The notes under the pieces were generated by a model. It did no database searches and was not told the DNA's origin. It was given only the letters and a program-made list of their open reading frames with translations. This document shows positions 16,666 through 26,499 of a DNA stretch of 64,000 nt, one piece after another (positions within the stretch are counted from its first letter, which is position 1; each line of letters starts with the position of its first letter). The position numbers and the translations under genes were made by a program. Origin of the DNA: CBDHFF01 sp965262395 (GTDB lineage Bacteria; Pseudomonadota; Alphaproteobacteria; Rickettsiales; Anaplasmataceae); assembly GCA_965262395.1 (NCBI GenBank), contig OZ253531.1, positions 1-64,000 on the forward strand, read 5' to 3'.

Positions 16666-18708
16666 ATGTTTGCAGCAAAAAGGAAAAAGCAATATGAAGA
16701 AGCAAAGCCAGCGACCACTATAACAAAACCGGGTTCAGATGATGTTCGTAGTAAGCCAGCGACCACTACAACAACACCGGGTTCAGATGATGTTCGTAGT
16801 AAGACATCTGCCCCTGTAATAAAGGTGCGAACAGCAGAGCAACATGCAGTGCTAAACTCGCTTAAGACACAAGAAGCTACCGAAGAATCAATTAGAGCAT
16901 ATAATGAGCAAATTATTAGTACAAGAGTAGAACATATGACAAAAGAAGGATGGGCATATTATGTTATTCAAAGCCCAGAACTTGCACATGTTCTTGCGAA
17001 TCCAAAGAAGTATAGTAGGGCGAGTATAATTCGCAAGATGCAACAACACAGGAACGAAGTCCTAACTCAACGTGTATTCATGGACGGTGTCGTGAGCACA
17101 TATGATATTTATAGTAATGCAAATTGTGAAGGTAGAAATCTATTTAAAATACAACTAGATGATGCAAAACTTCTTTTTCATATGGAACTCAAATCACTTA
17201 CTAACCTATTGATCAAAATGACTGATAAAAAGCCGCAGGCAGTTATGTCTCGGTATGAAGAGATACAATCAGGCACAGGGATCAGATGTCTGAAATCTCA
17301 TATGTCTCTAATAGATATGGGTCAAATAAAGGAATTGAGAACAGTAGCAGATATTGAAAAAGGAGTTATTAGTGATGAAGTAATCAAGATTTTTCTGAAA
17401 AATAAAGGTAAGGAATATGAATCTAAATCTAAGGTAGTGGTTATTAATACTGGTGATATCATAGGAGGTCTGGGTTTTCTATACACTCTTGCGGATCATA
17501 CAGAAGAAGATCTAGCAAATCAGTGGAATCATTGTAGTAATTTCATTGCTACTTCTCTCCCTGGTCCTACAAGCACCTATCTGACTCGTTATATGGAAAA
17601 AAACAAAGACAATATGGAAGCATTATCACGACTTTCCATTAAGATGCAGCATATGAACAGTATATTCGCTGTTTTTTATACTGTTCATAACTCTTATAAA
17701 GGTATGATGTTTGGTCTTTATTACAAACATAAATGTTATACAAAAGATAAACATATAGACCCAATAACATTACTTGCAGCAGAATCTGTACAGATTATGG
17801 TTGATAGTGATTTGTATCATGAAACAAATGAAAAAGAAGGTCTAGTGACCCCTAGAAGTACTGTTTCATTCTCACTGGGTGATGAAAGTAAATCAGGAAA
17901 AAATAATAAAAAGTCCTTATTGATGAATTGTACTGCTCCAGGTGTCATAGGTGATAAAAGAACAAGTAAGATGCGTACTTATTCTACAACCAATAAGCTT
18001 AATAAAGTAATAGAAGAGCTGAAAAATATGAGAGATAATCCAAATTACTATAATTGTCCGTCCTACGCGCGTTGTTATCTTACAGGAATGATTACTATAT
18101 TTCAGCAATATCAAACATATCTTAAAAGTAGTAGCAGGAATGCGGCATCACATCTCACAAAGTTGGATAATACAATTAAGAAATTTAATAAGCTGTTCCC
18201 GTTCTCACCAGGGCATTTTCGTTTTGATAAATTCCAAAAAAGTCTTTACGGCGTGCTAGAGATGAAAGCATATGATTTCACAGATATAAATACGGCCGAA
18301 AATCGTTATGATTCCGATGAACCTGTAACGGAAGAACAAGTACGTAAATACTTTACAGAAGGACGTCAAGAGTTGAGTAGCAGTAAAAAATGTATCGACG
18401 AATTTGTAAGAGAATGTACAGAAGCTCGCTTTCATACTAGGAAAGAATTGGAGCAAAAAGCTACTTCGGGTACTGCAAAAGATAGTGCCATTGCTTCTGT
18501 TCTTCCTTCGGCTCCTGAAAAAATTCTTGTTAAAGGCGGAGCATCTGTTTTGGGAGGAGGCGCTAGTGCTATTGGTCCAAGAGAAATGAGGCTTGGTTCA
18601 ACAGATGCAGAAGGGATACCAGATGGTCACTCAAGACCATATTCCCTAGGAGGAAGAAAGTATGATCTTGAACCAGCCCCAACACAAGCAATGGAAACTA
18701 CGTTATAG
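16666..18708 (+). CDS. Large unknown protein, candidate effector
   Basis: This 680-residue protein has no recognised domain, signal peptide or membrane helix. The N-terminus is basic (MFAAKRKKQYEEAK) and followed by two copies of KPATTTTTPGSDDVRSK, then a long, mainly helical region. A Ser/Gly-rich part near residue 400 (SLGDESKSGKNNKKS) and a Gly-rich tail (GGASVLGGGASAIGP) look flexible. It is divergent from another unknown large gene and is single-copy in the window. Size, composition and context fit a secreted host-directed protein, but there is no direct proof. Confidence 0.6.
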   Translation: MFAAKRKKQYEEAKPATTITKPGSDDVRSKPATTTTTPGSDDVRSKTSAPVIKVRTAEQHAVLNSLKTQEATEESIRAYNEQIISTRVEHMTKEGWAYYVIQSPELAHVLANPKKYSRASIIRKMQQHRNEVLTQRVFMDGVVSTYDIYSNANCEGRNLFKIQLDDAKLLFHMELKSLTNLLIKMTDKKPQAVMSRYEEIQSGTGIRCLKSHMSLIDMGQIKELRTVADIEKGVISDEVIKIFLKNKGKEYESKSKVVVINTGDIIGGLGFLYTLADHTEEDLANQWNHCSNFIATSLPGPTSTYLTRYMEKNKDNMEALSRLSIKMQHMNSIFAVFYTVHNSYKGMMFGLYYKHKCYTKDKHIDPITLLAAESVQIMVDSDLYHETNEKEGLVTPRSTVSFSLGDESKSGKNNKKSLLMNCTAPGVIGDKRTSKMRTYSTTNKLNKVIEELKNMRDNPNYYNCPSYARCYLTGMITIFQQYQTYLKSSSRNAASHLTKLDNTIKKFNKLFPFSPGHFRFDKFQKSLYGVLEMKAYDFTDINTAENRYDSDEPVTEEQVRKYFTEGRQELSSSKKCIDEFVRECTEARFHTRKELEQKATSGTAKDSAIASVLPSAPEKILVKGGASVLGGGASAIGPREMRLGSTDAEGIPDGHSRPYSLGGRKYDLEPAPTQAMETTL

Positions 18709-19084
18709 GGAACCAATTAATATTCCTTATTTTAGTACCTGTGTGTTCTTAGCTTCGGATAACTGTATCTTGTAAGAGTAATCTTGCATTATACAGTTAA
18801 TAATAAAAACAGCTTATGGCAAAACACTACAAAACGCTATCAGGATAGAAATTCATGGAAATCATTTGTATGATGGAATGGCAGGCAGAGAAAGGCTATC
18901 AAGTATATTGCTAATCTCTATAATCATTCTATAACATATGAAAAGAAATATAACCCCATTTGTACTTCATTTGTACTTCCAAAACTTTTGAATGATATGA
19001 AAGAGAAGTGAACTGGATAAAATAATTATGAAATATACAAGATCCGTGGCTTATGAACAGCACTGATTATTTTAGATTATGAAA
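18709..19084. other. Intergenic stretch, no gene seen
   Basis: About 375 bp between the unknown gene and tRNA-Ser. It contains a short direct repeat (CATTTGTACTT twice at about 18958) and no open frame of note. Nothing else is recognised. Confidence 0.4.
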
Positions 19085-19172
19085 TGGCAGACGGGGAGGG
19101 ATTCGAACCCCCGGTACGTCTCCGCACGGCAGTTTTCAAGACTGCTGCCTTAAACCACTCGGCCACCCGTCC
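19085..19172 (-). tRNA. tRNA-Ser (anticodon TGA)
   Basis: On the minus strand it starts GGACGGGTGGCCGAG and ends CCCCGTCTGCCA. The acceptor stem GGACGGG pairs with CCCGTCT, the anticodon arm is GCAGTCTTGAAAACTGC with TGA in the loop, there is a long variable arm (class II) and GGTTCGAATCC as T arm. CCA is encoded. About 88 nt. Confidence 0.95.
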
Positions 19173-19278
19173 AATTTCATGATATGATTTAACATATTTT
19201 TCATTTCATAGCAACAAAATTATGGATAATAATATTAAATAGTAATATAGTGCCAGAATGATAGCTAGAAGGTAATAT

Positions 19279-19812
19279 ATGATACAAAAAATCTCTGAAT
19301 TATATGCAACTGTGTTTTACATTGGAAAGATACCATTTGCTCCTGGCACAATAGCAAGTCTGGTTTCCTTTTTATTTATTCCATTACTATTAAAAGATGG
19401 TTTCATCCCCCTCATTACAGTGTTAGTAATAACAGTATTGGGTTATTTCGCAGTAGAAAACTATATTGCTGATCTTCCAGCAGATTCAGATTTTGACTTA
19501 CCAGAAATAGTAATAGATGAAGTAATTGGGCAGCTTATCGTTCTACTTATGGTAACTAGAATCCCAATAATAAGAGAAAGCCTTCTCAAGAAATCTTTTA
19601 TGAATAAAGAAGTTATCATTGCTCTCGTACTTTCTTTTGTATTGTTCAGATTACTTGATATTACAAAACCTCTATATATCGGCTATGTGGACAGTAATAT
19701 GAATAACGCTGTTGGTATAATATTAGATGATATCCTAGCGGCAATAACAGCATTTCCAATAATTGCTATAGTCCTTACTACATTACTAGGTGTTCTTATG
19801 CAATTTATTTAA
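19279..19812 (+). CDS. pgpA: Phosphatidylglycerophosphatase A
   Basis: Dephosphorylates PGP to phosphatidylglycerol at the inner membrane. The 177-residue protein shows GKIPFAPGTIASL at the N-terminus, the central LPEIVIDEVIGQ, and FRLLDITKPLYI followed by GIILDDILA, the three conserved acidic motifs of PgpA, between hydrophobic segments. Length is normal. It is convergent with plsC, 7 bp away, giving two phospholipid genes side by side. Confidence 0.9.
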   Translation: MIQKISELYATVFYIGKIPFAPGTIASLVSFLFIPLLLKDGFIPLITVLVITVLGYFAVENYIADLPADSDFDLPEIVIDEVIGQLIVLLMVTRIPIIRESLLKKSFMNKEVIIALVLSFVLFRLLDITKPLYIGYVDSNMNNAVGIILDDILAAITAFPIIAIVLTTLLGVLMQFI

Positions 19813-19819
19813 TCTTCGG

Positions 19820-20602
19820 TTATTCAGCGACAATCTGTCCGCTTTCCCGAAGATGATGTTTTGCTTCCTCCATTAGAATATTTGATCCTGTTTCCACAGA
19901 ATGAGTTAATCTTTCTATAAATTCTTTTCTCTTCAAACCTGGTTCAATAGGAGGAAGATATTTAATGGTAGCAACACCTTTATATTTATTAATACAGCCA
20001 TTACTTGAGAAAAAAACACCAAAATTATTAGCAACAGGTATTACCTTATAATTTTTAGCAGAATTATAAAGTGAGAACACACCACCTTTATATTCTGAAT
20101 CATTATTAGATTCTTTCCTGGTTCCTTCTGGGAATATCAAGATATTACGTCCCTCTTTAAGTCTCGCAGAACCTTCACGAATCAGAGTCTTTAATGCAGA
20201 TATCTTTTTTCCCTTATCCAAATATATCCCCCCATAAAGCGTGATATGATGACCAATACCTGGAAGCAGGGCAAGAGATTTTTTAAGAACTATACAAACC
20301 TTATAAATAGTAGATAAGATAAGGGTTTCAACGGCTGTTTGATGTTTCACTGCAAAAATATAATTTTCTCCCTTCTTTATATTTTTTATATTATCTTCCC
20401 CCTCTATAACAATTTTTAATCCATTAATCCTCAAAATGGTGCGTATGAGAAAATTAAATGATCTGTATATTGGAAAAGTATATTTCATTAACAAATCAAT
20501 GGGAAAAGTCAGGGCATATATAATGAAGAAAATTATCATGCAAAATAACATTGCACCAGTGCCTAGCAAAGAAAAAAACTTATGAAACAAACAAACCTCC
20601 AT
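19820..20602 (-). CDS. plsC: 1-acyl-glycerol-3-phosphate acyltransferase (PlsC)
   Basis: Adds the second acyl chain to make phosphatidic acid. The 260-residue protein has an N-terminal membrane helix, the acyltransferase block KHQTAVETL, the motif GGIYLDKGKK, FPEGTR, and IPVANNFGVFF. The usual HX4D catalytic motif reads HX4E here (H-QTAV-E); from memory some alphaproteobacterial PlsC proteins share KHQ...ET, so it is probably active. Normal length. Confidence 0.88.
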   Translation of the reverse strand: MEVCLFHKFFSLLGTGAMLFCMIIFFIIYALTFPIDLLMKYTFPIYRSFNFLIRTILRINGLKIVIEGEDNIKNIKKGENYIFAVKHQTAVETLILSTIYKVCIVLKKSLALLPGIGHHITLYGGIYLDKGKKISALKTLIREGSARLKEGRNILIFPEGTRKESNNDSEYKGGVFSLYNSAKNYKVIPVANNFGVFFSSNGCINKYKGVATIKYLPPIEPGLKRKEFIERLTHSVETGSNILMEEAKHHLRESGQIVAE

Positions 20603-20747
20603 AACCAGAATAACCTAATAGACATAAATCTCTATATTGATCACAATGATTTATCAATCAGAAATTTCTATTTATCATTTATTCAGGAAATAATCTAACT
20701 TTTCTTATCTAAGAATCTATGCTCATATTCAGTGTATAGTCACCATT

Positions 20748-21482
20748 TCAAATCCAATAAGACTGCACCAATAATGCCTTACTATCATCTACAAATAATT
20801 CCTCCTTACTACCATATAATGATTCTGTTCCTGAGAATTTTATTCTACCATCAGGTGTATGATTCATTGGGTTACAAAGAGGAATCATTGCTTCTTTTAA
20901 ACTAGATGATAACCATCCTAACTCTTTTATTATATCATTAATTATCTTCTTATCTTCAGTATCTAAAACACGGTCTCGAAGGACAACATCTCGTATCCTA
21001 ATAAGCAACACCTTTAGGGAATCGCATTCTATATTCTGCCATTCTGTCTTAGTACTATACATCGGACTATACACTTTAGCGAAATAGAACCAAGCTTGCT
21101 CTAAGCAAGGTACAATCTTGCTAAATATGTTATGAAAACCTATTATATCAAAGAAATTAATCCTCTTTATATATTCTACACATTCTTCTATATATCTTAT
21201 CCTAAGATTACCTCTAGCTTCTATCTCTTTTGCTGAAAGCTCTCTATTCCTTGCAGATTCCATTAATCTTTCTTTGTCATCTTCTTTGCGTTGTTGCGCA
21301 CTAATTAATCTTTGCTGCGTATGAATTAATCTTTGCTGCTGAAATAATTCCTCTATCTCTCTACTTTGTTGAGAGAACTTCCTTTGCGCCCTTCTACATT
21401 CCAATAATTGCTCTACTTCCTCTCTAGTCGATGTTGTTGCTAGATTATCCTTCGTAGAATCGTTTGGTTCTCTTGAATCCAT
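20748..21482 (-). CDS. Unknown protein with N-terminal coiled coil
   Basis: This 244-residue protein has no recognised domain. Residues 18-95 are Gln/Glu/Arg-rich (AQRKFSQQSREIEELFQQQRL) and likely a coiled coil with short Q-Q-R-L-I repeats; the rest looks helical. AAGGAG precedes the ATG. It lies 9 bp after the 188-residue gene, so the two probably share a transcript. It is part of a block of lineage-specific proteins. Confidence 0.6.
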   Translation of the reverse strand: MDSREPNDSTKDNLATTSTREEVEQLLECRRAQRKFSQQSREIEELFQQQRLIHTQQRLISAQQRKEDDKERLMESARNRELSAKEIEARGNLRIRYIEECVEYIKRINFFDIIGFHNIFSKIVPCLEQAWFYFAKVYSPMYSTKTEWQNIECDSLKVLLIRIRDVVLRDRVLDTEDKKIINDIIKELGWLSSSLKEAMIPLCNPMNHTPDGRIKFSGTESLYGSKEELFVDDSKALLVQSYWI

Positions 21483-21491
21483 TCAAACTCC

Positions 21492-22058
21492 TTATTTTGC
21501 GTACCCACGCTGACTCTCGTGTAAATTAATTATAGCCTCCATTTCTGCATTCGTCAAATCGCATTCAGAAAAACATCGACTTCCACGTGATTCTAAGACC
21601 TCACAAGTGCATCTAAAATGTGTACTAGGATGAGACTTTATCGTATCAATTCCCATTTCTAATTCATATGAGGAATCAGGATCCTTCTGTAAACTTAACG
21701 TTACCTTAGTGCCAATAATTGATGCTAATTCATCTCTTATATTCAATAAATCAGTATTAATGTCCTGTAATTTCTGTGCATCCATCTCTGCTGAAAAATA
21801 GTATTTAAAATTGATATTACAGAAATTTCTGGCAATACAACACAGAGCACTGAAAAGAATATGATCTAGTAATACATGCACTCTATATTTGGAAAGCGCA
21901 GTCTGATCCGCCCTGTGATCTGCCCCGTTGGATTCCATATGAACTATTTCATCAGAATCAGGATCGCTACTATGCATCGCATGAGTAAGATGCCTCATAG
22001 TCAATTTACACCACTTCTCCACTCCTCTTTCAATAAGTATTTTTTTACTATTATCCAT
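21492..22058 (-). CDS. Unknown small protein of the hypothetical cluster
   Basis: 188 residues, soluble, with GGGGGA before the ATG. No recognised domain. Its middle (CCIARNFCNINF ... LQDINTDLLNIRDELASIIGTKVTLSLQKD) weakly resembles that of the 171-residue protein at 26500-27015 (CCTLFNANAMNL ... LSDLSRSLLEETNIPINLSLVRD), so the two may be paralogs. Several Cys sit near the C-terminus (RCTCEVLESRGSRCFSEC). Confidence 0.6.
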   Translation of the reverse strand: MDNSKKILIERGVEKWCKLTMRHLTHAMHSSDPDSDEIVHMESNGADHRADQTALSKYRVHVLLDHILFSALCCIARNFCNINFKYYFSAEMDAQKLQDINTDLLNIRDELASIIGTKVTLSLQKDPDSSYELEMGIDTIKSHPSTHFRCTCEVLESRGSRCFSECDLTNAEMEAIINLHESQRGYAK

Positions 22059-22163
22059 AAATCCCCCAGAAAATAATTCAATCTAACATAATACCTATTG
22101 GCCTATAAGATACTAAGATACTAGTATCACAATTACAAACGAAATATTCGAACCCTGCATTCA

Positions 22164-23507
22164 TCATCTTATATCCATAAGGATCACATCGTTCGTACTG
22201 TACTCAACAAGATCAGTAAGGTTGGACTCTGACAAAGTACGTGGTAGTTTCTCAACATCAAAAGTGCTAAGCTCTTGTATACGACGTGCCAATGTTACAC
22301 CATCGAAAAGGTCTGGATTTGACGTAGAACGTAACAGTCTTACATCATTGCAATTAGATTTACCCTCAACGAGAGGTTTGTACCCTGGATGCATCACCTT
22401 ATTGCAATTAGATTTACCCTCAACGAGAGGTTTGTACCCTGGATGCATCACCTTATACTCAACCAAAGCAGTAAGGTTGGACTCTGACAAAGTACGTGGT
22501 AGTTTCTCAACATCAAAAGTGCTGTGAAGCTCTTGTACATGCCGTACAGATGTTACACCATCGAAAAGGTCTGGATTTGACGTAGAACGTAACAGTCTCT
22601 TATCATCGCAATCGAGAAGTAGCGTCAAATCTATCATCTTTGCTTTAATTATACTCCTCGCCTCCATAAGCACTTCTGCATCACAAATATCTGCTAAATA
22701 ACTTGTAGGAAGTAATGCCTTAAGCAACCTCCAGGTACACTCTATTACCTTATTAGATGTATCATGATCACATTCTTTTAGATCAATACGCAAGAAATCC
22801 AGTATATACGCACCAATACATATACCCATATCTGCGTACCCTTGTTCTCCCCTTTGTTCTTCTTCAACCTTAGCAATTTTAATGGTTTCTTCTAAATGAT
22901 GCATACACTTCCTGGCATACATTTCGTGTAACTTAAGCTTAAAGAAACTGCAAATAATTTTATCTTCTGCTTTACAACGATAATCATCAAGAAATACATC
23001 TAGCAGACCTTCTCTCGTAATACCTGTTTTATTCGCATTTGTGTCTAAGAAGGCTAATAATTTCTGCATAGATTTAACTGAATCACAACAGAGCGTATCA
23101 AATATCTGCACGCTAAAAACAACCCACGCGCTAGGTTTATGAAATGACCACGTCTTCGTATAATACTCACTCTCTGAAGCCCTTTTAACAAAGGATTCTT
23201 TTTCACTTTGGAAAGAAGCAATCTCCAATGCAATCTTACGAAGATGTGATGCAATATCCTGTATTGAGATATTCTCTTTATTCACCTCTCTTTCATCGGG
23301 ATAACAAAGATTAATAATAATTAGATCTAGTTCCTTGCAATATTCTATAAAATGATAAGCAACCGCAGCCAATTTATCCACCTCGGGCTTAAGTTCGTTA
23401 ATTCTCTTCATATTTAATTCTCGAGATAGATTTACATACTTTACAGAATTTTCAGCGGTCTGATGAGCTTTTGTAATTAAACTAGATCTATTTTGTACGC
23501 ATTCCAT
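22164..23507 (-). CDS. Unknown protein with duplicated C-terminal phospho-motif cassette
   Basis: 447 residues. The first 300 look helical and unrecognised. Residues 304-350 and 390-436 are two copies of one cassette containing RLLRSTSNPDLFDGVT and FDVEKLPRTLSESNL, separated by two copies of a 17-residue VMHPGYKPLVEGKSNCN unit. RSTSNP (307-312, 393-398) matches the eukaryotic mode-1 14-3-3 site RSxSxP. No signal peptide. A host-directed role is inferred from this motif and the context only. Confidence 0.6.
   Translation of the reverse strand: MECVQNRSSLITKAHQTAENSVKYVNLSRELNMKRINELKPEVDKLAAVAYHFIEYCKELDLIIINLCYPDEREVNKENISIQDIASHLRKIALEIASFQSEKESFVKRASESEYYTKTWSFHKPSAWVVFSVQIFDTLCCDSVKSMQKLLAFLDTNANKTGITREGLLDVFLDDYRCKAEDKIICSFFKLKLHEMYARKCMHHLEETIKIAKVEEEQRGEQGYADMGICIGAYILDFLRIDLKECDHDTSNKVIECTWRLLKALLPTSYLADICDAEVLMEARSIIKAKMIDLTLLLDCDDKRLLRSTSNPDLFDGVTSVRHVQELHSTFDVEKLPRTLSESNLTALVEYKVMHPGYKPLVEGKSNCNKVMHPGYKPLVEGKSNCNDVRLLRSTSNPDLFDGVTLARRIQELSTFDVEKLPRTLSESNLTDLVEYSTNDVILMDIR
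22204..22602 (-). repeat. Nested direct repeats in the 447-residue gene
   Basis: Two ~135-bp copies (about 22204-22341 and 22461-22602) flank two 51-bp tandem copies (about 22343-22393 and 22394-22444). All are in frame and the copies are nearly identical, so the duplications are recent. Confidence 0.85.
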
Positions 23508-23646
23508 AACTCGAAATTAATACTCTTATATATCTTCATATTATAAAATATTTAAAGTTATTTAAAAAGTAATAAATATTATTGAGTAACGCCTGGCCAG
23601 ATTTATATTAGCATGGCATATGGTTGAGGACTAGGTAATGATGGCG

Positions 23647-24342
23647 CTAGCAGATGGGTAGGTCTATGCCAACCCCTAGTTCCTCTTGGCCTCTATGGCC
23701 AACCCAGAGTTCCTTTCCACTACTAGTAGTCACAACTTGATTCGGCTCAGAAGGTTGTTGTTTTTTAGGCAAACCTACAGCACGAATTATGGCTGGATCA
23801 ATATCCAACAGATCACTAGTCAATTCTATTAATGATTCCCTTTTATCATCCTTTGGGAACAAACACGTAATATATAATAATATCTTATCTAGCTTTATAC
23901 CTTGGTCAGTAGTCAATTTTATTAATCGTCTTAATAAATCCTTCCCCTGCGATATGAAGCTATCAGCCATAGTATTATATTCAGCACGGCACCTATCAAA
24001 AGCATCAGCATCACAAGGTTTTCCAAAACGTTCAGCTAAAACTATTTTATTAACAGAACCAATGACATTTCGCAGTTCATGAATATTAAGAATTGTATCG
24101 TTAACAGAAGCATCAGACGTGTAGCACACCTTCTTCTTCTTAAGCAGCGAAGATTCTATCTTATTGACAAAAACATGCAAATCTATAAGACCATACCCGA
24201 CACTTTTCAGATGCGAAAATATGTCACATAAATGAAAACCGCTAGAATAAATCTTAGAATCCTTTCTTATAACATCTATACGCTTCAGAATACGCTTCAG
24301 AGTTGCATCCATCAATATCTCTGCAAAATTATTGCTGATCAT
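23647..24342 (-). CDS. Unknown protein of the hypothetical cluster
   Basis: 231 residues, soluble and probably helical, with no recognised domain. A Lys run (LLKKKKVCY) and a Gly/Glu-rich tail (GHRGQEELGVGIDLP) stand out. It lies upstream of the 447-residue gene in the same direction, separated by about 140 bp. Confidence 0.55.
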   Translation of the reverse strand: MISNNFAEILMDATLKRILKRIDVIRKDSKIYSSGFHLCDIFSHLKSVGYGLIDLHVFVNKIESSLLKKKKVCYTSDASVNDTILNIHELRNVIGSVNKIVLAERFGKPCDADAFDRCRAEYNTMADSFISQGKDLLRRLIKLTTDQGIKLDKILLYITCLFPKDDKRESLIELTSDLLDIDPAIIRAVGLPKKQQPSEPNQVVTTSSGKELWVGHRGQEELGVGIDLPIC

Positions 24343-24455
24343 GTGTTGGATGATGCTAGCATATTAATTATTATTTAGCAAGATCTCTATCTTTCCTCTC
24401 TCAGATCTAAGAACTATAAAGCTGTAAAAAATATTCATTACTTGATTCAAACTTA

Positions 24456-25268
24456 CTAAGACAACAGAGATATAGTGCCACTCTCTGTATCTAATACGGC
24501 TCCATCCCTCACCTTCTCTACATCAGAATTTCGTAGAGAAATCAGCGCTCTATCTTTCACTAGGAATTTGATTTCTCCTACCTCTCGCCCTGCTATACTC
24601 ACAGTCCCAGATTCACATTCATTTGGTAAGTCAACTAGATACACTCTTTTTTTAGGCTGACTCCTGAATTTGAGTCTGGAGACAACCTCTTGTCCAACAT
24701 AACATCCCTTTTCAAAGTCTATTGCCCCTATTCCCTCTAGCCCATAATCAAAAGGGAAACTTCTATCTTTACTTAGATCTTTTGTACCATCAGGAATCAG
24801 ATTGTTAATCCTCATATATTCATATTCATCTAAATTGGCATTGTCTTGTATATTGACCTCTATCTCTACTACCGCTCTATAACCCAATTTATTGCTTCTG
24901 GGATCCTTGTATATGAAACAAAAATCCTTGGCCTTAACAGATGGATCTCCTGTCTCAAATAGAGATAATATCTTGTACTTTTTTATAATTTTCCTAGATT
25001 TGAAAACGTCATTTATTCTAGAGGATATTATCTTATCGTATAATCCATCAAGGTCGGCAGAATCAACATCCAGGAATATACTATCATTCATTTTGAATAG
25101 GAAGAAATCATAAAGAAATTTGCCCTTAGGAGTTAACATCAAAGAGTAAAGTCCGTTATTGTTGCTCAATTTCTTAATATCATTAGTAATAATGCGTTGT
25201 AAGAAACTTTCTACATCATCACCACATATTTCTATTAAAGCTCGATTGCTTAAACAGGCTATTTTCAC
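24456..25268 (-). CDS. ygfZ: YgfZ/GcvT-like folate-binding protein
   Basis: Helps tetrahydrofolate-dependent maintenance of some Fe-S enzymes. The 270-residue protein has the GcvT-like N-terminus (LIEICGDDVESFLQRIITNDI, LTPKGKFLYDFF), and the diagnostic motif KGCYVGQEVVSRLKFR, whose Cys is the signature residue of the family. Length is within the usual range. It is a housekeeping gene stranded within lineage-specific genes, which suggests that they were inserted or expanded around it. Confidence 0.88.
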   Translation of the reverse strand: MKIACLSNRALIEICGDDVESFLQRIITNDIKKLSNNNGLYSLMLTPKGKFLYDFFLFKMNDSIFLDVDSADLDGLYDKIISSRINDVFKSRKIIKKYKILSLFETGDPSVKAKDFCFIYKDPRSNKLGYRAVVEIEVNIQDNANLDEYEYMRINNLIPDGTKDLSKDRSFPFDYGLEGIGAIDFEKGCYVGQEVVSRLKFRSQPKKRVYLVDLPNECESGTVSIAGREVGEIKFLVKDRALISLRNSDVEKVRDGAVLDTESGTISLLS

Positions 25269-25469
25269 AACGATTATAACCAGAACATATTAATATCAAT
25301 CTTACATCATAGATAGAAATCTATACATGAACAACTTTTATTTGCTACAAGACCCAATCTATTTTGAACATAGAAATAGAGCAGCCCACATATCAAGTGT
25401 AGAACTGCTATATTTTACTTTATATTATCTATGAGTGAATATCACTTATTCAAACATAAATGATATCAG

Positions 25470-26429
25470 TTAGCTTGTAAGAGGTGCGCCTGGTGTCGTC
25501 TGGCTTTGTTTTGTTTGGCAATCTTTATATAAACCACTACAATTACTACTTTCTATAGAACCATCTGGTGCAGTAGATTCATCACAACCCTGAATTACTT
25601 CAGTACCATTTTCAGGAAGCTCTACTGTTTCATCTTTGCCATTATCGAAATTACAATAAGATGCAAACCGAGAATGCAAATATTTTGTAAAATCACTAAC
25701 TAGCTCCACACAACCATCCCATTCAGAAAATATATCAGGATAGTTCTCCATTATAGATTCAAAATCATATACATCAGATCCTGATGTACCCAACCTCTCT
25801 TGCAGATACATAAGAATCTTGCGGTCTAATGATTTTCTTGAGAACCCACTCTTACTTCGATAGAACTCTCTGGAGTATTCACTTTCCATTTCCCGGGCTT
25901 CTTTGTTGAGTGCATCCAACCTTTCGCCTAATTTAGTAATCTCATCATACCTGCTCTGTAATTCTAAGCCTAAACCATGATTCTCCTTGATAGATACAAA
26001 GGTAATAGCCAATTTCTCTCTATCGCTACGGGATGCAACGAACTTCTGTTTTAATTCTAAGATGAGCTCCTGCTTTTTGTCGAAAAATTCTCTTAATGAC
26101 TCATTCTTCTGCTCATATTTTGAGGTAAGTTTTTCACTATTTTTCTTACATTCAGAAGAGATAAGCAGCAACATTTGATGGATGAATGAGCGGTCTGATT
26201 CTGTAGAATTAAAAGATTTATCAGGGCAGTGTTTTTCCTTAGAAAACAAACGTAACCCAAAATATAAAAGTTCCATTAGTTTAGGATCTACTTTAAATAC
26301 AGTATTCTTAACCTCAGATTGACTTAATTCAGATACTGTTGTACCCCATGGACCCAGCAATAAACCTCCTGGATTAACTGTTTGTGCCTTTTTCATTTCT
26401 GCTACTTGCACTCCACTGGAAACGTCCAC
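25470..26429 (-). CDS. Unknown coiled-coil protein
   Basis: 319 residues from a GTG start with GGGAG upstream. Residues 95-200 (KSKYEQ-like KKNSEKLTSKYEQKNESLRE, KKQELILELKQKF, RLDALNKEAREMESEYSREF) should form a long coiled coil. The ends are Thr/Ser-rich. No signal peptide or known domain. It follows the 171-residue gene by 70 bp in the same direction. Confidence 0.6.
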   Translation of the reverse strand: MDVSSGVQVAEMKKAQTVNPGGLLLGPWGTTVSELSQSEVKNTVFKVDPKLMELLYFGLRLFSKEKHCPDKSFNSTESDRSFIHQMLLLISSECKKNSEKLTSKYEQKNESLREFFDKKQELILELKQKFVASRSDREKLAITFVSIKENHGLGLELQSRYDEITKLGERLDALNKEAREMESEYSREFYRSKSGFSRKSLDRKILMYLQERLGTSGSDVYDFESIMENYPDIFSEWDGCVELVSDFTKYLHSRFASYCNFDNGKDETVELPENGTEVIQGCDESTAPDGSIESSNCSGLYKDCQTKQSQTTPGAPLTS

Positions 26430-26499
26430 ACTAACTCCCTATAAATATTAAGATACTTCACTAAGATTAACACAATAACCTATATATTGCTATAATCAT

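Noticed and set aside
22130..22140. GATACTAGTATC palindrome near 22117 as an operator
   Set aside because: A 12-bp palindrome in AT-rich DNA is weak evidence alone.
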